NCBI GenBank assembly: GCA_018873245.2
Contig: JAEMBT020000006.1
Coordinates: 12,160,387 to 12,224,386 of the forward strand
Direction: 5' to 3'
Source: Archegozetes longisetosus
Lineage: Eukaryota; Arthropoda; Arachnida; Sarcoptiformes; Trhypochthoniidae
Length of the DNA stretch: 64,000 nt
This document shows, in pieces, positions 1 through 12,922 of the stretch (position 1 is the stretch's first letter; each line of letters starts with the position of its first letter). The notes below the pieces were generated by a model that was not told the origin of the DNA, searched no databases, and worked only from the letters and a program-made list of their open reading frames with translations. Made by a program: the position numbers and the translations under genes.

Positions 1-893
1 TATTCCTTAAAAAGGTTGTAGCTACGAGATATTAACTTTTTATAAAATATTGTACGACATTTTCGTGAAAAGTTCAAATAAAATAACTAGCAAATCTTTA
101 AATTGTTTTTGAACTCTAAAATATTTAACTGTGACAAGCTAAAGCCTTATTTCCGTTTGAACGCCTCTTCAAACAATTATTTATCTATTAAAGTTAAGTT
201 GTTCCCTAGAGTTCCAAAGTTTAGTCTAAATAACGATAAAAAGCGAAGGTAACGAAACAGATTGTATTAAAGCTAGTCTCACTTTTGCTTCTTTTGTCCT
301 TTACTTAATTCCAATTAATGCTGATTGATGTAAATATCGATTTGTTTTACTTTATCGACACAATCCTATCCTTGAGTTATGACATACCAGACATATCTCT
401 GAGGATGGATTAAAATATAAACTATTTTATACCATTCCTCGGAGCAATAATTATTTTATTACTAGCATTAACTCAGTTAAACTATCATTCAACCAAATAA
501 TTTATTTAAATGACTTCAAAAGATTGTGAACGCCTGTTCAGTGCATGTTTATTCCATTTATTATATGAATTCATGTCAATTATACGCAAGAAATATGTTT
601 CAATTTCTCTTATCTGTTTGGTTCATAAAGTCAACAGTAAATGAGTCTAAATAGTTTAAAAGAATAAAAGCCATAAAATTATTTTTTGTCAGAAACGTAA
701 GCATTTGGCAAAATAATTACATAAACAAAGTCATAACCTAATTAACTACTTTTAGATCTGTCTGAACGCTTACAAAGAAATCAATTATTTGACTGATAAA
801 TTGAATTTATTTTATGGACAAGTTGGCAACTTCGAATAAATTGAACAGCTATTAAATTAGTGAGTATTTAGAAACAGGAAAACAATTTCTTAC
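1..893. other. Non-coding; probable GST intron
   Basis: No coding segment is recognisable on either strand. The stretch lies directly downstream of the exon-2 donor of the minus-strand GST, so it is most likely intron. The C-terminal GST domain must lie beyond the left edge, unless it is too diverged to see here. Confidence 0.5.
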
Positions 894-1444
894 CGTATAA
901 TCAAGAATTGATCTATAAAGAGTTCCCAAATCGTATTGGAGCCATCGGTCAACTAATGCTCTCTCGTTAACATCTCTCGGGTATATAGGTGAATTAGGCG
1001 CGTATTGATTACATAAATATGTAATAATTGCCCGACTTTCCCATAAAGCCATTCCATCGTCCACTATAGTTGGGACTGTATGCTGAGGGTTTATCTTTAT
1101 TTGCACACAAAAAATAAGTTCAAAACTTTTAATATTCAATATTAATAAAAGTTTTCTTAAATAAATTTTCATAAACTCATAATAAATTTGATATATCATG
1201 CATTCAGAAAGGTTTGTATGAATTAGAGTCTAGTAATTTGTAGCCAAAAATTGTTTTGCTCTAATTTAAAGCGTTTATTCAAAAATTTTGTTTCTATAAA
1301 TACCTCGAGAAACTCCGGTTTAAACTGGTCGCCTTCTAAAACGTTCATCAATTTGATTTTGACCGGTACTTTAAGGTGTTTAGCGACCATCAGGACAGTT
1401 CTGGATGGTGGTGATTCTGGTTGATAGTACAAATCGATCGACAT
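894..1444 (-). CDS. Delta-class glutathione S-transferase, 5' exons (partial)
   Basis: Conjugates glutathione to electrophiles in the cytosol. Two exons are visible. Exon 1 (1444-1304) starts at the ATG giving MSIDLYYQPESPPSRTV, the usual N-terminus of delta/epsilon GSTs with the catalytic Ser in the SPPSR segment; the upstream in-frame codons have no ATG, so this start is preferred. The donor is GAG|GTATTT. The acceptor at 1095-1096 joins in phase 0 to exon 2 (1094-894). Exon 2 carries INPQHTVPTIVDDG, then the glutathione-binding ALWESRAI motif and the start of the alpha-helical domain (YPRDVNERALVDRWLQYDLG), ending at donor ACG|GTAAGA. About 114 residues of an expected 210-220 are present; the C-terminal exon is outside the window. 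Class assignment is by motif; the exact paralogue is unknown. Confidence 0.88.
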
Positions 1445-1492
1445 TTTGTTAGCTCGCGAACCAACACTTATATTATTACTATTAGTTGACAC

Positions 1493-2704
1493 TTGTTTAT
1501 CAGAATCTTGTTCAGACTAATTATAAGAAAGAAAAGGTTATATTAGATATTTTTTATTGGAAAGATGTTTCTCTCACATTCGAGTTATTTAGGTCATAGA
1601 GTCTTTCTATTGGCACAACAGTATAACCTTCTATTGGTAATAATAAGAGTAAATTGTAGATTGATAGTTGCCGTGGTATTCGTGTTCTTAGTATATGCAC
1701 TATTTAGTTAAAGACAATATGCTTCATGCTTTTCTAATACAAGACTCAAATTTTTGCTCAATAATATGTATCTCATTATTATTATCTTTTCATTAGCAAT
1801 GACTTTGCTTTTAAGGAAATAAGTAATTTTCTATTTTATTCTTCTTTCAAGAATCGTTTATAATTAGTTACTCTTGAGCTACTGCTCAATTCAATTGTTT
1901 TAAACAAATAACTGTTCAAAGTTGAATCGAAAATTAGTTATTTTTGACTTTTTAAATATTTTTACTCAAGCTTGAGAGAGTTCGCTCAGTTAGAGGGTCG
2001 ACAAGCATTAAATATAAATTATTATTTATTTTCAAAGAGACATCCGAAGTTGCACTTTGAAGGTTCATATTTTAGTTGCTTAACTACAGGAACACACTTC
2101 TAAAAACATGCAATAGTTCATTAGCTCAATCCTAATGATTCAAAATAAGTTGACTAAACTTAAAAATAAAATACAAATCATTAAGAAATAATTTGTTTAT
2201 TTCAGAAACTAATTTTCCTTTAGTCTAATTAGTAAAGTATTGTTGCAAATTACACTCGCTAACAATACTTTATATTATATTGTTTTAGTGTACGAGTGAC
2301 AGGATAGTCAAACATGTGTCTGGACACATATTTTAATTAAAGAGAATCCAGAGCTCATTGCAATACTAGTGTAACCCATTCAAAGTTTTATTAATATTTT
2401 TACGTTTACCTTCTCAAAGAGTATGCGCTCTTATGTTATAAGAAAAATAAATATTGTCAGGCATCATTGACTATCCCATAATTCATACACAGAATCAACT
2501 TTCATTTTAGCTCAACAGACGTCTTGAGTTGCGTGTGAGCTCATCTGCAACATTAAAATCTTTTCACTTCTGAGGGCTGGAGAAACAGTCAAATATTTTA
2601 ATTTGTTCTATTAACACAGTTTCAAATTTCATTTGAGTCAATCGCAATAGAAATAAAAGTAGTGTCTCAAATTGAATCTTTGATTGTAATATTCATAATA
2701 CAAC
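1493..2704. other. Non-coding between GST and block A
   Basis: AT-rich sequence with no convincing open frame, RNA gene or terminal inverted repeat. It contains the 5' flank of the GST. No promoter element could be identified with confidence. Confidence 0.5.
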
Positions 2705-4257
2705 TAAATTTAATTTGACAAGAGTGAGTTATAGCTAAGACTTAATGCTATAATTGTAGAAATTATAAAATAATACTCACGTAAGTTGTAAAATACAGCT
2801 TTTAAAACACTACATAAAAGCAATTAATGAACGAAATACAGCGCAACTTTCACTAACCACGCGTTAAATTTTCTCCTTTGTGTGCAACTGATTACCCACT
2901 CATGACAAAAGACTTAAAGTATGAGTTATCAGTAAATAGGTTGCTGCTTATCGCGATCACTACTGATTCTTTGGGTGGCATTAGACTAACCTTCACTCAA
3001 TATTCACTCAATGAAACACTTCAACTGATATTCTCAGCTCAAATGAAGGTCTTTCCACATTTGAAAAATCATTCTTATTATTCTTGTAATAAGGCATTCG
3101 TCAGTCTTAAGCCCTCCCAATAAACTATTTAACTTGAAATCTATCAAAAAGTATACAAAAAAGTATACAAAAATGGTTCTTCAAAACAACTGTCATCTTA
3201 TTTAATTAATCGTAAATAAACTAATGATGGACTTAAGCACTAATCAAACGTTTGAGTCACATATAACTTGTTTCCCTAATTTAATATTTTCGTAAAATAT
3301 TTAGATAAAAGTTTAATAACATCAAATAAAATTTGGTTTAGCAAAATAAATACACAGATCAATATTGAATTACTCTTATAAGATATTTTTCTAAGTTTCA
3401 TATCATATAATATAATAAAATACTTTGCAAAGCATGATCTGAGAACATCAGTTTCTGTTTGTTATCGTAAGGAAATCTTTTAACAGAAGTTATTTCTACT
3501 TATTATAAGATCAAATTATAAGCAACTAAGAGATACGAATAATTTAACTTCAGTTACAATAATTCAAAATAAAAAACCTCATGAACTGCAATCCGAACTG
3601 CAATCCGAACAGTAAAGTTTTAGTTTATTATAAAATATATCAAAAATTCATTTTCCTAAAAAGGAAAACATTTTTTCTTTAGTCAGATAAATAAATTATA
3701 AGTAAATCGAGCAGCTTCAATACCTTTGATGTAGCTTTTGATACAATATTCATATTTGAATCAACAAAAGACAGATTAATCGATGCCATTTCTTAATAAG
3801 ACAATTTGCCGAATCAAACCAAACAATTGTGTGACTTCAAGGGCTCGAATAATATTAACCATCTATAAATATGACAACTCATATAGTTGTACTTGAACTA
3901 CTCATTCACTCATAGGTTTATACCTGTACTCTCAATAGTTGTTGAGAGTTAGATTCGCCCAAAAATGCATTAAAAATCTCAAAAGTTATTTGTTTAGGAA
4001 ATTATACATAAGTTTGTGTCATAAAACAATTAAACATAATTCAAACTGTTCGACAACACAAATTTATCCCTAAACACTTTATTTTTCATACTTGAAGTTA
4101 GAAAATAATTTCAATGTTTATTATAATGAGTGTGAATATAGCTTAGTATCGCGTCATTCTTCACTAATGCAGTAATGACTGAATTGTACTCATTTTAAAC
4201 TAATTTTCCTTTTATTCATTGTGTAATTATAAATAATTTATATTTCATTAGTATATA

Positions 4258-4943
4258 CCCCGTGGGATCACTTCGAAGTTTCGAAATATAAAGTTTCGAA
4301 AACCCTGTTTCTAAACTTTATACCAGAAAAAAGAATCCGATTTTCTAAACTAAAATAAGCTAAATTTGAAACTAAATATTTTCAAATATCAAATAGATTA
4401 AAATTGAACATTAAATTAATAAATAAGCCTTATTTGTGGAATAAACTTGTTTTCACTATTATCAAATTGAAGAGAAACTCCAATAGATTAAGGGATTAGC
4501 AGACAGAGTTTTAAAGATAATAAAAGCTTTAAGTCTCCCATTCATTAATAGACATCCTTCCGCAAAGGATTTTCTATTTTTTAATGTTTTCTTGAATAAA
4601 TTATGAATAATTGAGTTTATTTAATTAATAATGATTGCAGTTCTATATCTGCAGTTCACAATAGTTCGATGTTTATAGAATTAAAACCTACAAAATAGAG
4701 ATCATTATGAGTACAAAACTAAAGGATGTAAAGCCAGGTTCAGTTTAATTGATAACAAATATGCTAATCATTTTAATGAACACAATTACGTCAATGTTAC
4801 TATTTTTTACTACCAATCCATTAGTTTCTTAATAGAGATCTGAAAGTAATATCCCTATAAAAACAAAATGGGGTTTATCGTATTATTAGGGCTTCAAAAC
4901 AGGGTTTTCGAAACTTTATTTTTCGAAATTTCGAAGTGTAACC
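4258..4943. mobile_element. 686-bp TA-flanked MITE, A-specific
   Basis: Blocks B and C have an uninterrupted site here (AGTATATATCCCGTTAC in B). In A the site is split with a duplicated TA on both sides (4256-4257 and 4944-4945). The ends are inverted repeats built on ACTTCGAA, followed by a shared TTTCGAAAACCCTGTTT segment. No coding capacity is seen. The TA duplication suggests mobilisation by a Tc1/mariner-type transposase. Relatives lie at 7574-8910 and in intron 1 of all three synthetase copies. Confidence 0.8.
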
Positions 4944-6778
4944 TATCCCGTTACAGCTTATAAAGTATTTTGAATGTTGAGGAACTTTTCGATTACCTTG
5001 AGATGCATTAAGAAAACAAGCCATCACTCTTCTGACCTTTTGTGCAAAGAATATGTCAAAATTTCGAGTATACACTCATAAAACAGATAAAATGATTGAA
5101 CTCATGCCTTTTAAGAGGTTAATTGGTATTGAAGTTCTTTCAAACCAATACTGAAGATCGAGATGTGACAGCAACATATCTAATAAGCTTTTTATTGATA
5201 AGCTTTTAGAAAAGAGTTAAATTGTTAACAATTATTGTGTTTAATGTTGAAAAGAAGTAGAAATGAAAATAATTAATTAATACTTTTATTGCACATTTTG
5301 CACAGAGTTATAAACAGACATGACTTACATTTAATATTTATATTTAAATAACTGAAAAACTAATAAAAACAAAGAATAAAAGAAATAACTTTACAAGAAT
5401 TCAAAAGTTCATAAACTAAACTTTATCTGCAACCCTAATCGTATTATTATTGTAGTTGTTAACGCTATCATTGTCTATGGGAGTAAACATAATATCGATT
5501 TCTTTCTTATATTTCTTTTCCACATTCCTTCTCTTCATTTTCATGGCTGCGGTCAACATATCGTTATCGGGAGACCATTCATCAGGAACTAATTTAATTC
5601 TGATGGGTATTTCTTTTTTACTTAAGTTGGCCGAAATGCCAGACTGAGTTAGAGAAGAATAAACTTTCTTATAGACTTCGATGTCATCACAAAGTTTATG
5701 GAGTGGCATATCTTTTTTTCCTAAATCCTCAGCTAATTGACTAAATGTCTTTTGATTAGGTGTCACAATGGCCACCAAGTCATTGGAAAAAGTGCCACCA
5801 CAAACACATATGTTGTCCACATATTCACATGACTTAAGTGCTGCCTCGATCTGAAAAAATAGTTTTCTCAATGAAAAATTTGTCAATTAATAATATTTTG
5901 AAATGGATTTCACTTCAATGATGATTGGCAACAGGGAAACTAGAGTTTCAGTTTGATTAAAAAATTGCTGTGAGGATAATAGTTCTTTATTTTATGTCTT
6001 ACTTGACTTGTTCGTTGCAAAGATGTTTCGCAATCTTATACTCTATTGAGTGAGACTTAACGATTGCATAAGTATTTTGTTACTAAACTTTTTCAAGGCT
6101 TTCAAAGAGCATAAGGACATTTGTTTTGTTCCTCTTATGTCAAATCATTACTATTGGGAAATCCGGAATATTATAATATCTAATTTTATTCTAGTATTAA
6201 GTTTTGTTTGTTCATTTTGTAAACTTGAAAATTTATTTCAAGATTTTACAACTCTATAAGATATTTATTTAAATTAATAGCTTTGAAGGTTTGTGGTAAA
6301 CGATTTCGATACGAAAAATAACTTTTGTGAGACATTAGATGTTTTGAAACTTACTTTGCCGAGAGAAACGTATTCTCCATTTTGTAATTTAAGTAAATCT
6401 TTTCTGCGATCAATTATCTTAAAAGTCCCGTCAGGAAAAAGTTCTCCAATATCTCCGGTATTAAACCAACGAACACCATTATGATCAACTTTGAAAGCTT
6501 CTTCAGTCTGTTCAGGTAGTTTGTAATATCCGACCGCTACAGAGTCACCACCGATTATTATCTCTCCTCTTGGATTTGGTTTATCACTAGAGTGATACCC
6601 GCCTTCGTCCCAATCTATTAATTTGACTTTAACTCCTTGTAGAGGAGCACCAACTCTACCATAGGATATATCCTGAAAGTCCATACACAAGACGGCACCA
6701 GTTGTTTCAGTCGCTCCATAGCCTAAAATTAGCATAAATATGAATATTAAATCGTTTCACTTCTAATAATAGTCATGA

Positions 6779-7386
6779 TGGTGTCTTCCCAGTTTATAGA
6801 CATTTCACTTCATAGACATTTCATTTCATAAACTAATTATTCGTTAATGAAAATTCTGGTTATTGAGGAGATTATTGATTTTAATTATAAACAATCTAAT
6901 TGAATCTAATTTTGAAAATTGATCATTTTTTCCCTTTGTTTGATTCAATGAAATTTAATTCAGACGTAGTTTACAGATAGATTACACGAACTCTAACCAA
7001 TTAATAAAATTCAAATATAGATATGCAGAAATATTCTAATCAAATAATAAATTAATATATTGAGCTGAATAGACTCAAAATAAAATCACTTTTCATTCAC
7101 TTGAAAAATATCTGAATGGGTTTGCATTTTGTGTGTGTTAAATATCTTAATTATCATAAGATCATAAGATTAACGGATTAGTAGATATGAAATTCGATGC
7201 ACTTGACATTCAGTTTAATTATTGTACAAAAGTCTCAGATGTGTAAATAAATTTAAAAAATTATTTTGAAAAGCTTAAAAATGTCTCTCTAATCAAATGT
7301 CTATCAATCAGATGTCTATTAAGTGAAATCTCTATGAAGCGAAATATCTATAAAGTGAATTTCTATCAATCGGAGTATAACCGTCG
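6779..7386. mobile_element. 608-bp non-autonomous element in Acsl-A intron 5
   Basis: Absent from the same intron in blocks B and C. TGA is repeated at both edges (6776-6778 and 7387-7389). The termini are imperfect inverted repeats rich in a short module of the type ATAGACATTTCACTTC, present in several degenerate copies at each end. No coding sequence is seen. The family is not recognised. Confidence 0.65.
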
Positions 7387-7573
7387 TGAGAGATCTATTT
7401 GTATATTGTAGTTAAATAAACATTTATTATTTTATAAAATGAAATGAAAGTTATGATAGTAATAAATAAGGAGTCTCCAAGTATTTAAAGTTGATTTACT
7501 GGCTTGTAAAAAGATTAGGCAACTTTTTAGTTGTGGATAGAATTATAGCGGAATTGTTTCTCATAACTAACTA

Positions 7574-8910
7574 GACGGGAAAACTTCGAAGTGACTAATT
7601 TTATATATTGACTAAACCTGTTTTCTGTCTCTATTAGCAGATTTTCATCTTTTCATCGGAATAAATACACTAAATGTAACAAATTTAGGTTAAGTAAACT
7701 TAATTCGTAACCATGTTGCACACTATTGTTCTACTGCCACAGGGCGTAACACAATTCGGTATCAGAGAATAAAATTTTATTACGAAAGAATTTTTCAATA
7801 TTCTTACTGTAGAACTTTGTAAAAATCAAGAAGCATGACTTATGTTAGGATGTGCTTGATATGACAGCCATTCTCTTGATGAATGTGACGAGTACAAAGT
7901 TGAATATTGACAATATAATTGAAATTTCAGTTTCAAAATCCCATAGAGTTCTCAATGATGTTATTGAAAATACTCAACTTCGTCTTCATCACATCCATCA
8001 GGAGAATGGCTGATATATCGAACATATTATAACATAAACTTTCATTATATATCTTAATTTTTGTAAAGTTTTTCTCTGAAAATATTGAATAGTCCTTTCA
8101 TAATAAATTTTTACCTTCTGATATCCAATTGTGTCACAAAGTGTACTACTACTAATAATAACATAGTATAAAGCGATATAAAAGAGTAGACCGTAATATA
8201 AAATAGTAAAGCTATTCTAAGTTCATTGTCTACAAGTTGAAATTAATATTATTACATCAGTTAAGCGCATGTGAATAATTTTTTTGAATCCGAGCCTTAC
8301 ATTTTGTATTATGAGTATAAGATGTATGAAGACCACTTATATATTGAAGGTAATTTAGATTATTAACAGTTTAGAAACTAATTCATCTTTGCCTATCTTT
8401 ATCAAACTTTCAGCTTGACTTCAGTGCAGTTTGATATGAATGAGAGTTAGCACTAAAAATCATTTATGAAATATGTAAATCATTAATATGTTATATTATT
8501 TTTGTTTTCATACTATCAAAACTTTCCGCAATAAGACTTATCAAAGATTCGCCTCTATATTATTTATCGATTAGTTAAGGGTCCAATAATTGACCGAAAA
8601 CTTGCATGTATATATCACTTCAAGTATACGTTTTGGTACTTTAGTCTCGAATGTAAGGGTCAGAGTAAAAAATATAATCTTATATTAGTCTTAAGGGAAT
8701 GTTTTTGTACTTTGTGAAATTTCATTCAAACTTCTCTTCAAAAAGAAAAGTAATTTTAAAAATACTGAACACTTTTTCGTTCAATTAAATTTTCAAAATT
8801 ATTAATTCAAAAGATTTTTTTCCAAAATTTGAAAAATGGGATAATAATTCGGGATAAACCCAGTTATTAGGGGATTCAGAACAGGGGTAGTCGTTCTAAA
8901 TATAGTCAAG
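7574..8910. mobile_element. 1.34-kb element in Acsl-A intron 5, relative of the 4258 MITE
   Basis: Absent from B and C. TA is found on both sides (7572-7573 and 8911-8912). The left end carries AAAACTTCGAAGTGAC and a CCTGTTTTCT segment. The right end carries a run (GATAAACCCAGTTATTAGGG) that matches the right end of the 4258-4943 element. It is twice as long but has no recognisable transposase. Confidence 0.6.
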
Positions 8911-10450
8911 TAGATCGACAGTAAAGGATGATGTTTTTTTATGGATTAGGTTAGGTTTTGTGAACAATACCTTGTGCTAAAGTGACGTCCAGAGCGGCTT
9001 TAATAAGAGACTGTGTGTTAGAATTAAGAGGAGCGCCGCCAACAATCATATACTGAAGTCTTCCTCCCATTTGTTCCTTAACTTTAGAGCACAACAATTT
9101 ATTAACAATTTCACATTTATAGCCCTTTGTAGACCATTTAGTTTTATATGCCATTAAATAATTGAAAATATCGACAGAGACTGGGGTTCGGGCTTTCAGT
9201 TTATCGTACATTTCTTTTCGTATGCGATCTAAAACTAATGGGACTGTTGTTATACATGTTGGACGAAGTAGTTTGATATCACTTCTTTGTCCAGGTTCTA
9301 AACCTGGAGCTGAGTCAGTCAGAGTGAACGGATTGCCGTAACCGATTCTTACGCCAGCTAAAAATTGATCAATTATTACTTATTCATAAAATCAAGTTTT
9401 AGTTAAATTTCATCTCCATATTACTATAAATGATGATGGCATTTAAAATTTTTGATTAATCTTAAACGTTTTCTATTTTCAATTTAAAAAACACTTTAAG
9501 AGAATATTAAAATTTGATAATCTTAAAATTTCGAATAATAAAAGAAGAAATCAAACTAAAGCCAAAAATAAGTTCTAAATTACCATGAAACATGAAAATT
9601 TCTATAGTCAGTTCTAAAATATGAGCCAATGGTAAATATGCGATATATGTATGATTGCGATTGTCAACAAGTAGATCCTTAGCTAATAATAGTAATGCGT
9701 TTGCAGAACTTAAAAATTGTCGGTGTGTTACAACCGCAGCTTTCGGGTTACCAGTTGTTCCCGATGTGTACATTATTATCAATGGGTCATCAGGTTTTGG
9801 TGTTTCAAATTCAAAGTGTGATTCTGATCCTATTTTCTCAATCTCTTTCAGTGATATTAGTTTTACATTTTGTGGAAAGTCGTTAGTTTTAATATTTTCA
9901 TAACTATTAATATAAACAATTGTTGATATAGTTTTTGTTTCACTCAATAGTGATTTAACTTTAGGCAACATGTCGGCTGATGTTATCATTACTTGAACTT
10001 CTGTCTGATTCATTCCATAGACTAATCCATCATCTCCTAAATCATCGAAAGAAAATTTTTGGTTTGAAAGTTGCAAAGTATTTGATATATGTTTAACATA
10101 TGAAAAGAATGAGTACCCAAATTAGAAAAAAGTGTGACTATAGTTCCTCCAAGTTTTGCGATCGCCTGAGAGCATAAAAACCACTCAACTCTTGTCTCAG
10201 ACAATAACAAAACTTTATCGCCAAAATTAACTCCATTAGCTATCAATCCATTTGCTATATTTGTGGTTATAGTATCGATCTGTCCATAAGTCAACCATTT
10301 ATAATCACTTAGTTTATATTTCTTCAATGATTTTCCATCAACTCGTTTGACTTTACCATCTTTTCCAAGAGACTCTTCTGCAGACAACACTTCTCGATAA
10401 CCTAATTATTAATAGAAATCATTCGGTTATTCTTACTTTTATATTTATAT

Positions 10451-10732
10451 ACAATTCATCAAAACTAAAACTCGGCAGTGTTTTACTTTTATATAGTAAA
10501 AATTCTTATATTCATTAAAATCTCTGAGTAGTAAAATACTCTGGGAAAATATTGATAAAAGTGTTGATTTTTTAAACGTCATGTAAAATGAAATATAAAT
10601 TGACAAATGCAATAGCACTGACCAACTATAATGCATGTCATTATTCACATAAAAAATGACCCTGAAAGTGTTAAAAGTATAGCTCTAAATTGTAAAACTT
10701 TTCATTGATTCGTTTTAGTTTTGATGAATTGT
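10451..10732. mobile_element. 282-bp MITE in Acsl-A intron 1, shared with B
   Basis: It has 21-bp inverted ends starting ACAATTCATCAAAACTAAAA. Block B has the same element at the same place and length (33569-33850), and block C has an empty site. It must therefore have inserted in the common ancestor of A and B for this segment, or been moved by gene conversion. Confidence 0.85.
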
Positions 10733-10819
10733 ACCAAATACAGTGTAATGGGACTCATCAAAGATGTCAGATAACTGCAAACAAGATTTTACGAAAAAGT
10801 TTTCATTTCGATGGCAAAA

Positions 10820-11000
10820 CGTCTTTTTCGAAAAACGAGGTTTCGAGAACACTATTTCCAACTTTATATTAGAAAAATTCTAATTTTCAAAAAATAAAAT
10901 AGACTAAATCTTTTAATGAAATGTTTCCAAATATCAAATAAGATTAAGAAAGTTTAATTTCTGAAACAAAATTTTCACTTTTATCAATAGCTATTCATAG
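10820..11000. repeat. Left-half remnant of the 4258 MITE family in Acsl-A intron 1
   Basis: Contains TTTCGAAAA and CTATTTCCAACTTTATATTA followed by AAAATAGACTAAAT, matching the left part of the 4258 element. The equivalent in block B is about 33930-34110, and a fuller copy in C is at about 51250-51755. It probably inserted before the triplication. Confidence 0.55.
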
Positions 11001-11525
11001 GTTGAATTTTCTAACAAGGGTATTTCCATATTACATTCAATCCCGATATAGTGAACGCTTTCGATTGCACCACCACACTATGTGTGGAATAGACTGTATT
11101 TTAAAGGATATTATTTAAGAGCAATCAAAAACTAGTTACGTAGAAATTATAACTAGTTACAAATGTCTAACCCTTTAATTTTAATGCAATCCTAAAAGTA
11201 TTAGCTGATTATTTATGTAAAATTCATATTAAAATACCTAAAATAGTTGTATTAGCCCCATGAAGGCTGACCAAACTATTCAATGATTCACTTAAAGTAC
11301 TGACATTCAATATTGGATGTGTAGCTACTTCTTCATCTCTGATCCATGTGGAATTGGGATCGTTAGGATCTTCTTTTTTGATTTAATACAATTTGCTTTT
11401 GCTAATATAATCCATGGCTTTTGGTGAAAATAATAAAACGGTAGAGTTATATAAGTATATAAATTAACAACAATCCGAACTATAAGCATAAAAATTGAGA
11501 CCAAAATCTTCCTCTGACAAGACAT

Positions 11526-12516
11526 TTCTCAATCAAAATAATTACTTGTAACAGACTTTATTTTATGAGTGTAGGACTTTTTGAATTCAACTGAATAGAA
11601 GAATAATAGAGCGCTTATTCACAATTATTGTCAAATTTTGTAAGTATTAATGCGAGAGTTTCTCAATTTTTAGTTGAAAGACAATATACGAAATCTTTAC
11701 TAAAGTTATCGACAATAGATTTTCATCAAATCAAGTTTAGAAAAATCTGAATCGTAGAGACCCTTAGATTTATTTTTGTTACGATTATCACAGAAGCTTA
11801 ATATAATACAATTTAGATAATTAAACTTAAGGAAAATATATATTACTTTTATTACTCAATTAACTTATTCGTTTAACAAACTTTTAATCCGATCGAACAT
11901 TCTAAACAATTAAAACTTTTAGATAAGATTCAATATCACGTATTCAATTGACTTATTATTCATGATTAAAATGTTTGAACTAAAATTGTTCTTATTTTAT
12001 CACTGATATAGAGAAAGTGAGCTGTATTTAAGTCAAAGTAATTATTATATTATGATTGACATCAATACCGGCACCAGTTTATAAGAAAAAACTCAATGAT
12101 AGTGACTATATTTTTCATATAATTTGAGGAAAATTCAACTAAATTCTTACAAAACTACTTTTCACTTGTAAAAAATCACTCACTGAAATGACATAGAAAG
12201 GAAGAGAGGGAGAGAGAGCCCTCATGTACACCTTTCTTATCAAGCTTTCTAATATTACCTTAAGGCTTTTCTCTCGTTCAATAAATACAGACGAGGAATA
12301 TAGCAATTTGTACAGTAGTTCATATTAACAAGTTTAAGCAGCACTTGATTCAAATTGATAAAACATCAATTTTCGATTGCTTTAGCAATGATTATACTGC
12401 TTTATTGAAAAATTCAATGCCAAAGTCTAAATCCATTTATTAATAAAATTATCTTTATGAAAATTTATGACTTAGGGATAATTAAAATTACATAATGTGA
12501 AATGTAAACCTATAAA
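11526..12516. other. Intergenic, elongase to synthetase, block A
   Basis: Non-coding. From 11526 to about 12000 it is almost identical to block B (34859-35340) and clearly more different from C. It presumably contains the synthetase promoter, but no core element can be named with confidence. Confidence 0.5.
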
Positions 12517-12922
12517 GTGTGACAATTTTTTTACTCTACTATTTCAGGTTTTTTAATCCTGTGATTTTTAAAGAAGCAATCTATCAGGACACCGGCTAAT
12601 AAAACTTAAGCTTAACAAGTTAATTAGGGTTTTACAAATTTGAATGTTATTATAATGCAATTTTAGTTCAGTTTTAGTTAAACTTCCATTGAGTGGAGTT
12701 AATAATTTAATGCATCTTTGAAAATTGCTTTATTTTACAATTGTTTAGATATGGGCAAAAATCTGCTTTCAGATGAAGAAAAAATTGCATGCCATTGAAT
12801 ATTTATAATCCTAAAAATTCCCTGTAAATCTAAAACTAATAAATTTTGGGCATTATCTTCTTATGATTTTCTTTTATGATGACTTTTATTTTCTTAAGTA
12901 GAGTAAAAGAAATTTGTCACCC
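12517..12922. mobile_element. 406-bp MITE 3' of elongase A
   Basis: Inserted just downstream of the elongase stop in A only; B and C read straight through (CTTATAAAYACAAGG). Imperfect inverted ends are built on GTGTGACAA and TACTCTACT. A TAAA sequence is found on both flanks and may be the target duplication. No coding capacity. Confidence 0.7.

Larger units (their letters stand above)
5416..11525 (-). pseudogene. Acsl: Long-chain acyl-CoA synthetase (ACSL3/4-like), copy A, exon-1 frameshift
   Basis: Same six-exon structure as the intact copies: exons 11525-11238, 10401-10117, 10036-9584, 9357-8971, 6722-6355 and 5850-5416, all with GT-AG junctions in matching phases. It keeps the AMP-binding P-loop [10 protein letters not shown], the YGATET motif and the FACS signature ([14 protein letters not shown] through GEYVSLGK). 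Exon 1 is 288 nt instead of 289. One base is missing near codon 50, just after the membrane anchor, in the run encoding IKSKKED. This shifts the frame, and the exon-1 frame then reaches a stop. The gene is therefore probably non-functional unless translation starts further in or the deletion is a sequencing error. Intron 5 is 2.25 kb, against about 0.3 kb in B and C, because of two element insertions. Confidence 0.85.

Noticed and set aside
2878-3123. 81-codon plus-strand frame in block A
   Set aside because: It lacks a normal ATG start and the homologous position in block B has a stop codon, so it is not under coding constraint.
9655-9903. Plus-strand frames opposite synthetase exon 3, repeated at 32772-33020 and 50100-50348
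   Set aside because: They are antisense shadows of a well-supported exon; conservation comes from the minus-strand gene.
10445-10648. 67-codon minus frame in Acsl intron 1
   Set aside because: It falls inside the 282-bp MITE shared by A and B.
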